A stretch of 64,000 nt of DNA from the NCBI GenBank assembly GCA_008931825.1, contig QXVZ01008153.1:124001-188000 (forward strand), written 5' to 3'. Source of the stretch: Phallusia fumigata (lineage: Eukaryota; Chordata; Ascidiacea; Phlebobranchia; Ascidiidae). Both the position numbers and the translations under genes were made by a program. Shown here one piece after another: positions 51,541 to 62,908 of this stretch. Below the pieces are notes generated by a model. The model saw only the letters and a list, made by a program, of their open reading frames with translations, was not told the origin of the DNA and searched no databases. Every line of letters begins with the position of its first letter. Position 1 is the first letter of the stretch.

Positions 51541-51869
51541 TCGTTCAGTGGCGCAAATTCTCTAAAATTATTGGGTAGACTTTTGTTCTCATGAGTAATT
51601 TTTGTGCAGATGACGTCATATTGAAAGTTATGACGTCACAATACAGATTTTTATGCCGCAAAAAATGGGTTACATTTCGGCTGAGACGGTCTTAAAACGT
51701 CGTTAAAACTATTTACCATCGCCTAACTGTTGCAAAAGTATTTGAAAATTGCTAAAATTGTTTCGATGCAACAGTAAACCAGATTTGAACCCGCTTTAAA
51801 CAGTAAAACAAGATCTTGGGTTTCATGCTTAATAAAATAAATCCGTAACATTTTTTTAAAACAATCGAA

Positions 51870-51960
51870 AAAATATTGGGAGGACAAACGAACGCCCAAT
51901 CAAAAGTCCCCCCAACCAAAATTTTGTGGGGGACATGTCCTCCCGGGATTTGCGCCCTTG
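51870..51960. repeat. GC-rich repeat with ACATGT palindrome
   Basis: The core GGGGGACATGTCCTCCCGGG, followed by ATTTGCGCCCTTGGC, is a near-palindrome and resembles the stretch at 50420-50500. It is probably a fragment of the same small DNA element family. Boundaries are approximate. Confidence 0.35.
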
Positions 51961-52064
51961 GCACCGTACCAACATACCGTGCTGCCATCCTTGAACAGTA
52001 CTATAGTCAGGCGAAATGCGGAATAAAACAAAAAAGATAAGTAAATTCAAATAGGATTCTAGAC

Positions 52065-52363
52065 CAGAGCTCTTCAACCTCTTTGACATCATGAAAACCT
52101 TGAGGTAGTTTGGCAAATATTGCAAAACCCCCATTAAATAACTTTAGAAACTACAGTCGGCACTCTTATGCAAAGAAAAAACATGCATTTTCCAAAACCG
52201 TTGTCCGCACATAAATGCAGTGTAGTTTAACAGAATTATTGCAAAGCATTTAATGTTGTTGTTTTCATGACTTAATGACTTAGGGCTCGGAACTGACGGA
52301 ACCCCTGTATGTGCTTCCCGGAACACTATGATGGTTCCGCGGATCCACGGTTGAAGAACCCTG
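52065..52363. mobile_element. Non-autonomous hAT-type DNA transposon
   Basis: A 299-bp element with inverted ends CAGAGCTCTTCAACC at the left and, read inward, CAGGGTTCTTCAACC at the right (13 of 15 alike). It is flanked by TTCTAGAC (52057-52064) and TTCAAGAC (52364-52371), an 8-bp target-site duplication with one mismatch. It has no ORF of note. It belongs to the same broad group as the element at 45626 but shares little internal sequence with it. Confidence 0.8.
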
Positions 52364-54145
52364 TTCAAGACATCTTGCAAAACATCCAATGTGCATAAAT
52401 TACTTCCTGATAAAGCTGTTAGTTGCTTACAATTTTGACTACGGTCAATGTTACATATTTTTCGGTAAGCGATTTGGGGTCTTTATAACTTGCAACTAAA
52501 TCTTGTCAAAACTATTGTTCTATTCCTTTGGCAAAAGCTTTGTTTTAGTTGCTGGTCGGCCAAAGGGCATGTAATGTTTGCCGAAAAACGTCCGCAGAGA
52601 GATAGAAGATCAATTTGAGATGTTTCACTTGCCCCTACTTCCTTATTGGGCGTATTCGTTGCTTCGACGAAGTCATCAACTCGAAACTGTCGCATCAACG
52701 AATCTTAATTGGCTCCAACAGTCAAATGATCAGACACGAACAGTTGCCAACGGAACTTTCACACGCTTGCTATAGCCTTGACATTCGTCAGTTTCCTACT
52801 TGATAAAGAGCAGCGTTTTCTTTGATAAGATGCATCCGATCCTTGGTTGGAATTAAAGTGCGGCGATCCTTTTTTAGGAATTAAATTACTTGACAATAAA
52901 CGCGCGAATGTAAAAGCTATGTAGTCGTTTTCATAATTTTTTTAACCAACTAGATCGAACCATACCGCCTCTTTAGCCCGCATTGAGCGTCCGGTAAACT
53001 GATCTCTTGTCACTTGTAAAGTTAAATTTATAAATTTTGCTTGGGACATGGGCGCGACATGAATAATCTACTGTACGGGATAATGGTAATTTTACATGTT
53101 CAGTTTATGCTAGAAGTTAAGTTTGTTGCCGTTGGTCAAAAGTTACCGTTTTTATTGCAAGATCTGTTCGTTGTTGAAAATGTCTTTTTCATTTGTGGTT
53201 GTAAATTGGCACTGCATCATCGAAGAATCTCAAAAATGGCGTTAAATAAGCATTGGACGTTCACCACGTATGCTTAACTGCTGCCTTCCAGCGGTCAAGT
53301 TTGGGGTGGTACTTTGTGGTGATCCAACAGTATAACTTTCAACTTGGGAAAAAGATTGGTTGCTACAGTTTATCTACTTGTTTTTGTAAACTTTATGCTG
53401 CATTCCCTTTTCGATATTTTGAAGTGTTATTTTAGATATACCACATTTGCTTTCACCTAAAGATCTCACGGTGTGCCAAAGTTAGGCGAATAATAGGTGG
53501 TTTTTAAAGCTTTTTTTTATGATGCGAAATTTTAAACGCTGTGTGGAATCAACGAGACTGTTCATGAAATCAGAGGGCGGGAAATTTATTGATTAACATT
53601 CACGACGACGGGGCAAGAAAAAGAGACAACCGCTGTAGTACGTAAAATTCAAACACAAAACAACGACGGCATAATAAATAAGAAAACAAAAATCGACGCA
53701 TGAAATAGGTGGCCCACATCAAAGGGAATAAGATGCAAATTAGATATGTTTTTGTGTCAATGGATTTCTTTTATTATTTGTTTCAAACAGCTAAAATTGC
53801 AAAAGCTTATAATCCCGTTTTAAATGTGCCAAGAGGAATCATAAATGAGGTATGGTGGTGAAACAATACTGCCGATATGCGAAACTGGCCACTGTGCTTG
53901 AAAACGAAAAATGCTGAGATTCAAACGTTCCGCTGGAATGAAGACAAATAGGAAACTCACCGAACCGTGACCAAAAAGCACCAATCAGCGGCGGCTAGGA
54001 AAAACTTACGCGGTGTGTAAACTTCGACGACAGAACAGGTAAAGAACGCACGCACACAAAAAGGTGTAACAACATAAAAAATAAAACACTCTGAACTGAA
54101 GAATGGTGACGCGATCGATCGATGACGTAATGCAAATCTGTGACG

Positions 54146-57100
54146 TCACCAGCAGAAACGGCTGCACGCGCGACACGAAACGTGAAAGCTGCGTCGCGAC
54201 GATCGCTTTACAATTGTGTGCAGGAGGCCGTTGGAAAGTTCCTCTGAAAAAGAAAAATTATATTTAATTTTTTGCTTCTTACGAATATCGTTAAAAAAAC
54301 AGTTATTGTTCAAAGGTAGCAATTTGCGTCAAAACGAATTCGAGTAGCTAATTTTTTTCGCACGGTCGCGCTCTTGCATAGTCGTGGCCATGCCTGAAGG
54401 CTACATGTAAATGCTATTCACTTGGAGGTTTTAGTATGTACGGATATTGGCGCTTTAGCGATTTAGGCGGCTCATGTGTGTGGCATTCGCTTTAAAGTGG
54501 TTACTGGCGTGGCACAATCGCGGCGGATTCATTTTGATCAGCGGATTAAACTTGTGTATCGTCTCACGCGCTTTTTATTCAATTCCTAGACTCACTTTGA
54601 AGTTGCGAGGCCGAACGGATTTAACCTTCACGTTCGCACTGTCAAACTCAACCACGTTGTTGGATCTTTTGATTCGGCCACGGAAACTGCAGTATCCAAA
54701 TCCAGCCGTACTGTGTACAACCAGCACCGCCTGATCTCGATACCATCGCATTTTCCTGCAGCATTGTAAACTACATTTGTCGAAAATGTCACCCTCCCCC
54801 CACTGAAGACGTCCCCGTTTGGATCCGATTACAATGACGTGGGTAGGCGACAGTTCGGCCTAGGGGGTAAACGGCAATTACTGCGTTTTTCCGCCACGAA
54901 AGACCCTCCCTAATCCGACGTTTAGCGAAAGTCGATCCCAAGCACTGTCGAAGCGTTGCAGCCGCTTTTTTCGCCTAGATGACATAATTCCAATACATAG
55001 GGCTTGTTCACTACTACAAATCGCTGTTGTTTGGAAAGGTCAAATGCTGTTATTTGTGAGTGCTCACGTCAGAGTTGGTTAACAACGTGTAGCTGTAGAC
55101 ATTTTACCGCTCACGTGTGCTGTTTACCTGGCGCTATGTTATCAAAGCCTTTTTGTTGCCCGTCGTAAGAAATTGGCCCTGACAAAATAATATCCCTAAC
55201 CGCCATTGACTTCCTTAATTAACGAAAACTAAACCATGAGCTTTTTGAACCTTGCGTGCAAAGCCGTGGTATATTATCGCTCCTTGGACTACCAAATTTT
55301 GTTTCGCTGTTTACACTACAGATTTCAACGTCAAAACAAGCGTTCAATGCCCTGAAAAATGCCCCTGAACCTCTTGATCCCAGTTCCCTTAACAAGCGCA
55401 CTTGCAAAGCCGAGGCTGAACGTCCAGTTGTTTGTGGCACGGGTCGCTTGGTGTCAAAGCCCCGTGCGGCAGTAATTCGAAGATGACCTCGCCGCCCGCT
55501 CGCGATTGACCGACGAAAAAGAGCGCGCCGCGTCTTAAAAGTTAGGCGCAAAATCGCCAGGTCAATGCCAACAATTTTCAAGCGAATAGTTTCCCCCGAA
55601 AATTGTCGGCTGGAAATTGTTTGCCGTGGAAGCGCAGTGCCCCCTCAGTTTATCGAAGGCAGTCGGGCTGTGATTGATTTTACGATGTCAGATCGTTTCA
55701 TCGCCCTTTTATGCCCGATGTAGACCGCCTAAAGTTAATAGTCGCGAGCACGTCGCGTATTTACATGCATTATTCAGCGCCCGAACCGCACCCGGGTATC
55801 TCATTCTGTGAGCCACGATTTATCAACATGGGTTGAATAACTCTCGGGCACACAGAGAAATAGGCGCCGCAGCGTAACTACTTCGCGCTCATCGCGGCTT
55901 TGGTGTTTTCCTGTATATTATCACATTTAAAAAAACTAGCCTTGATCTGTATCGCTTGTCCTATTACAAGGATGGAAATTAAAATGTCACAACATCTTCC
56001 CGCGGAAAAGTGGTTATATTAGGTGCGCCAACGTAACGACGTGAATTAAAACGTCACAGTATACCGAACTAATCCTCTGCCATATTATATTGCATTTTTT
56101 GAGACTTCTTTACAATAAAAATCGCATTTTAAAATGTTTCGATCAGATATTAACAATTGAAAGGCGAACGCAATGCATTTCGACGATTGGTTTCAATATC
56201 TTTGTCACAAAACGCGTGAAAAATCAGGAAACAACTGTATTTAACCAACATAAAATCACAAAGTTGCATTGGTTAATTTTGACCACAAAGTTATGCAATA
56301 TCCGATTTTGTAGGGATTTCACACCGACCCCATTGGGCTTTGACCTTTTTCCAGGTCACTTTTTCTCCTACAGCTGTCTATTTCGGTGTTTAATTGATCA
56401 CTTGGGATAAATGTTGATTGCTTTTAGCGAGTGTTGGCCGATGTTTATCTGTCCGTGGGAACTTGTGCGCTCGCTAGAAGGACAGACCGTCCCGTTTTCG
56501 GCAGATTTGGCAATTTTATACCACTCTTGTTTCGCACTTTTTAAACAAATAAACATTTGTTCTTATATTGGATATATATATTAAATGCTATTTTGGCTGT
56601 TTTTCGCTTAGCGCCACAGATTTCGGTATTCACTGCTTTAAAAATTTGAAAGTCTTGCCACACGAATTAGACAAGTTATCGTTTACGCAAAGTTGCAAAA
56701 TATTCACTATCGGCTAGCGAAATGGAAGCGAATTTTTTTGAAACTTTTGTTGGTTGCCTACATCAACATTAAACAATCAACATCGACCCACCTTGATCAG
56801 AGATGCTGCGTTTGAGTAACCGTGGATTGCAGTAGTTGGACATGTAGGCGCATTTGAATTTGATCAGCCCTTCGCATTTGCTTACGCGAATCCTGCACAG
56901 AAAATAATTAGAATTAGCGAAAAACAATCGAATAGATAAAAAGGAATTTCAGGTGCCATTTTTATCGCATAAACAGTTGATTATTGTAAAAATACCTTAA
57001 AAAAAACTATTGGAAAAAAAATGTTAGTTGCCTTTTTGTGTAGGTTTAATTCAATTTCATGTAATTTTGACAAAATTGTCAATTTTATTTACGTTTGAAC

Positions 57101-57336
57101 GTGGGACTATTAATTAAGTAACAAATGCAATAGATATTAGGCCTCTGAATACGCAGCAGTTCTTACCAAAATCGTGGAGAGTAGGGGCCCGCTTTCGTGG
57201 TGGCAATGCTGCAGCACAGTAAAATCACTAACACATAAACTGTGGGATTGCATGCTGTTCCTCGCAGCGTTGCAGGGGACTCAACCCGACTTAACCCCTC
57301 CGAAAATGACCTTCGATGCGTTGATGTGTATTCCAT
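54146..57336 (-). CDS. Six-cysteine secreted prepropeptide, copy 2
   Basis: A paralog of the gene at 38667-39812, 122 residues in three exons: 57167-57336, 56792-56892, 54146-54243. Splice sites are good (donors GTAAGA and GTGGGT; acceptors TTTTCTGTGCAG and TTTTTCTTTTTCAG) and the phases are again 2 then 1. Exon 1 carries a hydrophobic run (about residues 33-46, VYVLVILLCCSIAT). It is preceded by a 32-residue N-terminal stretch, longer than normal, so the first ATG or an extra upstream exon needs checking. Exon 2 has KCEGLIKFKCAYMSNYCNP, the same C-x7-C-x6-C spacing as copy 1, then a KR pair, and reaches its intron at the same distance (12 residues to a Gln codon). Exon 3 has IVKRSSRRS and ends SCRACSRFCW. 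Intron 2 is about 2.5 kb and contains other open frames that could be alternative exons. Function unknown. Confidence 0.55.
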
Positions 57337-57848
57337 TGCAGTATTTGAACGATAAACCGTATTCCGATACTAGGACCTTTAGACGTGGGCAGCAAAATCA
57401 CTAATGCGGCTCGTTGTACGTTAAAACGGATCGGCTAAACTGATTTTAAAAACGCGGAGCACGTGCTTATAAACGCGCCCTTTGTTTCGTCATAAACCCC
57501 TTTTTTGCGAAACGCCGTCATTATTCCACCTTTAGACGCGCCGCAAAAAGGTCGCCCGGCTTTGCAGGCAGAAGACGCGCGAAAAAGGCAGAAACATCGG
57601 CGGATGCGGTCCCGAGAGCGGGCGGAGCGTTATCCCAACTCATCACTGCGTTTTGTCGTTAACAGGTAAAAAAATGAAGAACATTCGGTTCATCCCGGCC
57701 GAGGAAAATCGATTTTGTTCGTTTTTGCGACAAATTGCCCTGTCGTGCGATCGACATGAATTTGACACACTTGGAGTGATATGACGTACTGTGTGTGTCC
57801 ACTGGGACGATGTTTTAATGATGTTGTTTCTGTTTGCAATCTCTTTTA

Positions 57849-58268
57849 CTCAGTCCCTTCATCAATCTTTTTCCGTTGACTCTTGTATTGATTTGGATCA
57901 GGTTTATAGTTGAGATTGGCATATGTGCTTAATATCAACATTGACTGTTTATCCACGATATTGCGTCTAACCGCAGATTCGAATTCGTGAGGCATGAAAA
58001 TTTCTCTATAGTGGCTTTGCCGTTGGTCTGTCGTTGTCCTACCGGGTTTTGATTCCTTGATTTCACCTTCTAGTCGCCTAGAAAGAACAAGTTTTACGTC
58101 TTTTGCCGTGTCTTTCAATTTTTTTGCCGAAGCACGAAAGCCGAGGCGGGTGTCGAAATTGTGCATTGGAATTCAACGCACTTTTTCGCCGTACCCTTTT
58201 GCTTTTGTTTTTTATTCTTTCGGTTAAGAGCCAGACGCTTGATCTTGTTGTCTGTCGTCTCATCGAAA
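57849..58268 (-). CDS. Possible terminal exons, basic protein, unrecognised
   Basis: Two overlapping readings are possible on the minus strand. From an acceptor at about 58268 (GGCGAAATGCAG), phase 1 gives a very basic frame with RVRRKSA, SCFGKK and RHGKRRKTCSF before a stop near 58080. The Gly-Lys-Lys and Gly-Lys-Arg-Arg strings look like peptide amidation and cleavage sites. Alternatively, from the acceptor TTGTTCTTTCTAG at 58081 a charged frame starts RLEGEIKESKPGR, runs about 76 codons and ends KKIDEGTE, with ATTAAA downstream. The two cannot both be coding in the same transcript. No upstream exon is secure. Confidence 0.2.
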
Positions 58269-61200
58269 GGCCTGCATTTCGCCAAACAGAAGCAAGTAAA
58301 ATGTGACCGCTACAAAGGAATTTCACCAACAAGGGGGTCTTCTTTATACACAAGTTCCCATTTTGGCCCATTTTTTTACAGGTTTTGCCATGTTAGTGGA
58401 AAACCAAGTATTTATTCCGAAAGTTGCCAGCCCACCTAACGAAATCCAATTGAAGTGTTGAACTTTTTAGCGATAGCATGCGACGTGAAACCTAATGGAA
58501 TCTACAATTTCCAGCGTGCCGACTGACGTTTATGAATATTTGTGTACAGAAGTAATACAAGCGCGACCCTAACCAACATAGGAGGTATGTTCACTCCTTA
58601 AAAACAGGGAATAAAATACGTTCGTCCCCTGAAATTCTTAACATATTTGAAGCAGGCCAATTTTGGGGTTTTTTTTTCGTTTGTGGTGTGTACCGCTCTA
58701 GATTGACCCTGCGTTTTACTTTTGTTCTGGCGTGTCGACCACCGTGTAAAACAGGCTGACGTTTTAATTTTCCTGTCGCCATGTCGCACTTCGACTTTCA
58801 CGTTTCATTTGACCTGCGTTTTCCGACGAAACCATACCGCAAAAATGCTTCGTTGCCGATGGAGGCCCAACCGACTAGGTTAGTAGAAAGCCAGCCTTCA
58901 TTTGTCACCCGCTATTTGTGGTAAACTAACTTTTGACAATTTCATCCCATAGTCTTAACCTTGCGTAGTTTCAAATCTCCAAAAGTGTGCAAAAAGTGGA
59001 TGGCCCATCCGAGCATGTCACTAAAACATTTCTAAAAATATTTGACAAGTTACTTTTAAGCCATTAGTGCGGTTGAGAAATGGAGTTATCCAGTTTTCAA
59101 AAAGCAATATTTGTCGACAGTCATTTTTTCCTTTTTTTCTGACACTTAAAATCATTGACCTGATTAGGTCTAAAAGGATACTTTTGGAGCTAAGTACAAG
59201 CCTACACAGCTTGATTCAGAAACAAAAAAAAATTTTCACCAATATGAAATAAGTACCTTTGTCATTGTTTATTTCATTGTGTAGTTTATGATGTTTACAA
59301 ATGCAATTCGATTTTAAACGATCGGTTTTCATCAACTTACAGGCGTTGGTTCAGGAAAAAATGCTCCTGCCGGAGACGTAATCGAATAAGTGTAAACCGC
59401 TTGCTATCCATGCCAACCTATGTCTGCCAGGATAACGGTGTTGGGACAGAAAACAGGGTAGCAGAGTCAAGGTGAAAATCTGTTTGTCAAAAAACTGGAA
59501 ATTTGTCACACTTAAGTGTGCCCAGTCGTTTCTTAATCGACCAATGTTTCGTACAAGGATGGGGAGAATCATATGTAAAAAAACATAATGCTCTTTGTTT
59601 TGAAACACAACCTTGCGGTTATTCTACTCTCTAAACCTGGTTAAAATCAATACGGCTTACACAATATCTAATCTAAATGTGCAGTATGTCTACAAAGTTG
59701 ACCATTTAAATGTTTATGCAAATAATGTAGTCCTGGAACATATAGTTTGCATAGGAATTCCGCGAACACGCACCTACACCAACTTACCCTCTACTTTTTC
59801 ATTTCCTTAGTGAGCATGAAAATACTCACCTCATGCCTTGAAATCGTTCAACCCTATCTGATTCTTTCATGTGCCAAGTTCCGCGACCATCTGCCAACTC
59901 CGTGCGCGCGTGCAAGTAAATCCGGGGGCGACCTTGTCTCGTGAAAGACTATCTCTGTTCAAATCTCCGTTACGAGTCAGAGCCTGTATGCGTATCGGCC
60001 TGAGTGGATCTTTGCATAACGAACCCGTGGTTAGCTGCAACGCGAAGGCTGTTTGGTGTTTAGTTGTGTATCCTGGGGTGTTTTTCATTGAGCTTCGGCG
60101 CGAATTCCATGCGCCAGGTGCGGCAGGGGTGGGACGAATTCGGGATTACAGCTGCGGTCAGTAGTTGACATATACGTATATGGCTCGATTGTTGACATGT
60201 ACACAGCTCCATGCGTTGCACGATAAGCATATCTACAACACTGGTTCGGTCCAAAACGTCGAAGCTTAACTTGTGTTCGAATGCATTTGGGCCTTGTCCA
60301 TTTTTTGTAATAAATAAACGAGCTCCTATATTTGGTGGAAAATTATTGACGCTGTAACGATCTGCTGAAACCATCAACTATGTGACTTGCTTAACATAAA
60401 GTTTCGTTGTAGAGACTCAAATGGTTTATCAAACGCGTTTTTGCACTGACGTCTACTAGGAAAACGCATTTTCTGTTTGAAATACTTGATGATCTAATTG
60501 CTTTTTATTTGTTGTTGGTTATTACAAAACGGGCATATTTTCCTGTGAATCAACTTTTGTCATTAAAAAAACAGATAAACCGATTTAAACTGCGAATTGT
60601 TCAGATAGTTAAAGATACAAACGTCACTTGGGGCGATAGTAGATCCTGGACTAAAATGACGTAATACGGAAAAACGTCAAAGCCAATGTTTATATAGGCA
60701 ACAGAAACTAACTTAACTGTTTTAAAGTGAACAGTGATTCACAATTCCAGTACTTTCAATTGCCCCAAGGTTGTTTTGCAGCTATATGAAACTCTATACT
60801 GGTACTAACGTTACAAATTGTAATTTCTTCAGCGAAATTTGACATCTATGGACAATAAGTGCTCCATACAACGGAAATTCGCAGATCCCTAAAGCCTGAC
60901 TGCGTATTGTTGCTTGATATGAAGCAGTGACATTGCTTGACTTAAAACGTGCGACCGTTTGCTCCCTGGCAGATTTGACGGGGGTGTAAAGCATGACATC
61001 CAACTTGCCGTATCACATTACTAAGCCGCTGCTTGGGTTTATATGCAGACCCTGGGCATTTTGTACTTTGGCATAGCTCAACAGTATAACTAAAACATGT
61101 CTTGGATATTGTGTAAAGTTGGTAAATCGCCACGTTCATGTCGTGGATCGTGATTAGATTTTTTTAGCTCAAGCCATGTAGAACCAAAACGTTCGGAAGG

Positions 61201-62831
61201 CCGACTGTGTTTTTTTTCACAAAAAAACTCAAACTATCACTTATTTTTTTTGCAATCGTTCTTTTCAACTTACACTGGCGTATCCTAAGAGATTTTTCAC
61301 ATTTGTTACGTCACTTGAAATGGCAAAATCGCGGAGAAACATTCCACAGCCCCCCGCGATCGATTCCCAGGCCCCGGTCGTGGTTCAGCGCAGCCGAAAT
61401 GTCAATTGCGGTGTGAAATACAACGTGCTTTGCAGCTAGTGTAACCTACCGTGTGTAAAGTCCATTAAGCCTTCAGCAAGCCACTTTTTCTTTTTTTGCG
61501 GTGACGTCGATGAAGGTTTCAGGTTCTGCCAATCGCAAGAACTGCTGGGGTCCGGTTCTGTGTGGTTTTGCTGGCGAAATAACCGCGAAGTTTGCAAAGC
61601 TATCGCAGCCCGCTCTCAACCCTTGAAACACACAATATTGGTAAGCATCTTTGCAAGTCATGGCACGGTTGTATTGAGGTGTATGTCGAGGTGCTATTAG
61701 AAGGAATGGACATTTGCTATTGCATATTTTCGAGGGACATTCCAAAGCGCGCTCATTTTTTTTATCCACGCAAAAACAGCCCACAGTATTTATCAATGAA
61801 CCCGAGACAATGTGTAACGAGAGCTGAGAAATAACCAGTTTGTAATATATCACAGTACGCCAGGCCTGCAAGATACGTTATGCCGAATCAGAGTCGGCCT
61901 TCATTGTTTAAAATGCCTTAAAGCCCTTCATCGAGGCCTGTAAACTGGTGGGCCTTGGGTTTGACTTGTATTATAACTGCGGTAAGTGGAATCTGTTATT
62001 GTAAGGGTTCTTATCTGTTAGTGTCTGTTCGAATCAGGTAAACACAATTATTAGCGGTTCCATCGATTGCATTTTATTCACGCCCCATTACCTATTTATC
62101 AACCGACGTTCTTAAGTCTAAACAAGCCAACTCATACAAAGGAGATAATTTTTCGGCATTCCGGAAAAGGCTGGAGTTACGTAAAAATTAGCGCATTCAA
62201 ATTCGGCGCCCTTGTCCAGGTTGACGCAGGTTTCCTGGAACTAAGGTATCAGTGTACAGATGCATGACCGCTTTTTAAAGGACATCTCGCTTTGGGATCA
62301 CCGCTCACTGCATAATATACAAACAATGTTCTAAGTGGTTTTGTGTTATGACTGCAATGGGGGTAACCTGTAAGTTTAGAGCTAGGGCAAAGATTATCTG
62401 CCGGCGCCTGGAAAAAAACATCTGCGCAAAATATTTTGTGACCCAAAGTCGCTGGGTTAACTTTTTTTCGTCGCCAACCGCACATCCGTCATCTATGCTC
62501 GGCTTGACTGCAATGGGTTCGTTTGTGGGTCTTCCGCAAGAATGTGAAGGTTACATTTACGGTAAAAGAAGCGTTAATAAACTGGTCTATGCAGAATGGA
62601 AAATAACATCAACACACAAGTAACGTACGTCGTTTTACAGAAAATATTTCTTTAATTTTGTCAGCGTTAAAATTTTGACCATGTTCATATTTTTATCCAA
62701 TTTTATCACAGAACAGTTGTTGCTACAAGGGACAACACTGATACGGTGTCGAATTAATTCACAATTTGATTTTAAATTTCTGAACTTCGTACGTGCTTGA
62801 TTGCTAATCTCTGTTGCCAAAGACAATCTGC

Positions 62832-62908
62832 GTAGGAGGTCGAAACGTCTTCCGTTTTCTGTCGCGATTTGTAGGAGGTCAAAGCGCTTCCGTTTTCTGT
62901 CGCGATTT
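62832..62908. repeat. Tandem duplication of a 38-39 bp unit
   Basis: Two head-to-tail copies begin GTAGGAGGTC and end CTTCCGTTTTCTGTCGCGAT plus TT (62832-62870 and 62871-62908). They differ by a few substitutions and a 1-bp gap in the middle. Only two copies are present. Confidence 0.85.

Larger units (their letters stand above)
39813..54145. other. Long intergenic region, repeats and weak exons only
   Basis: About 14 kb between the two peptide genes with no conserved coding sequence. It contains three hAT-type elements (45626, 49312, 52065), GC-rich dispersed repeat pieces (50420-50500, 51360-51540, 51870-51960), and two exon-like pieces that could be remnants of a third peptide gene (44559-44647 and 40244-40416). 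The remainder, notably 42700-44300 and 46400-47200, is very AT-rich and featureless to my eye. Confidence 0.6.

Noticed and set aside
55219-55581. 120-codon minus-strand frame and an overlapping plus-strand frame.
   Set aside because: GC-rich patch in which opposite strands are open together; no recognisable protein.
61473-61871. 132-codon cysteine-containing minus-strand frame, first thought to be GDNF-receptor-like.
   Set aside because: Cysteine spacing does not fit that family and the frame lacks convincing splice sites.
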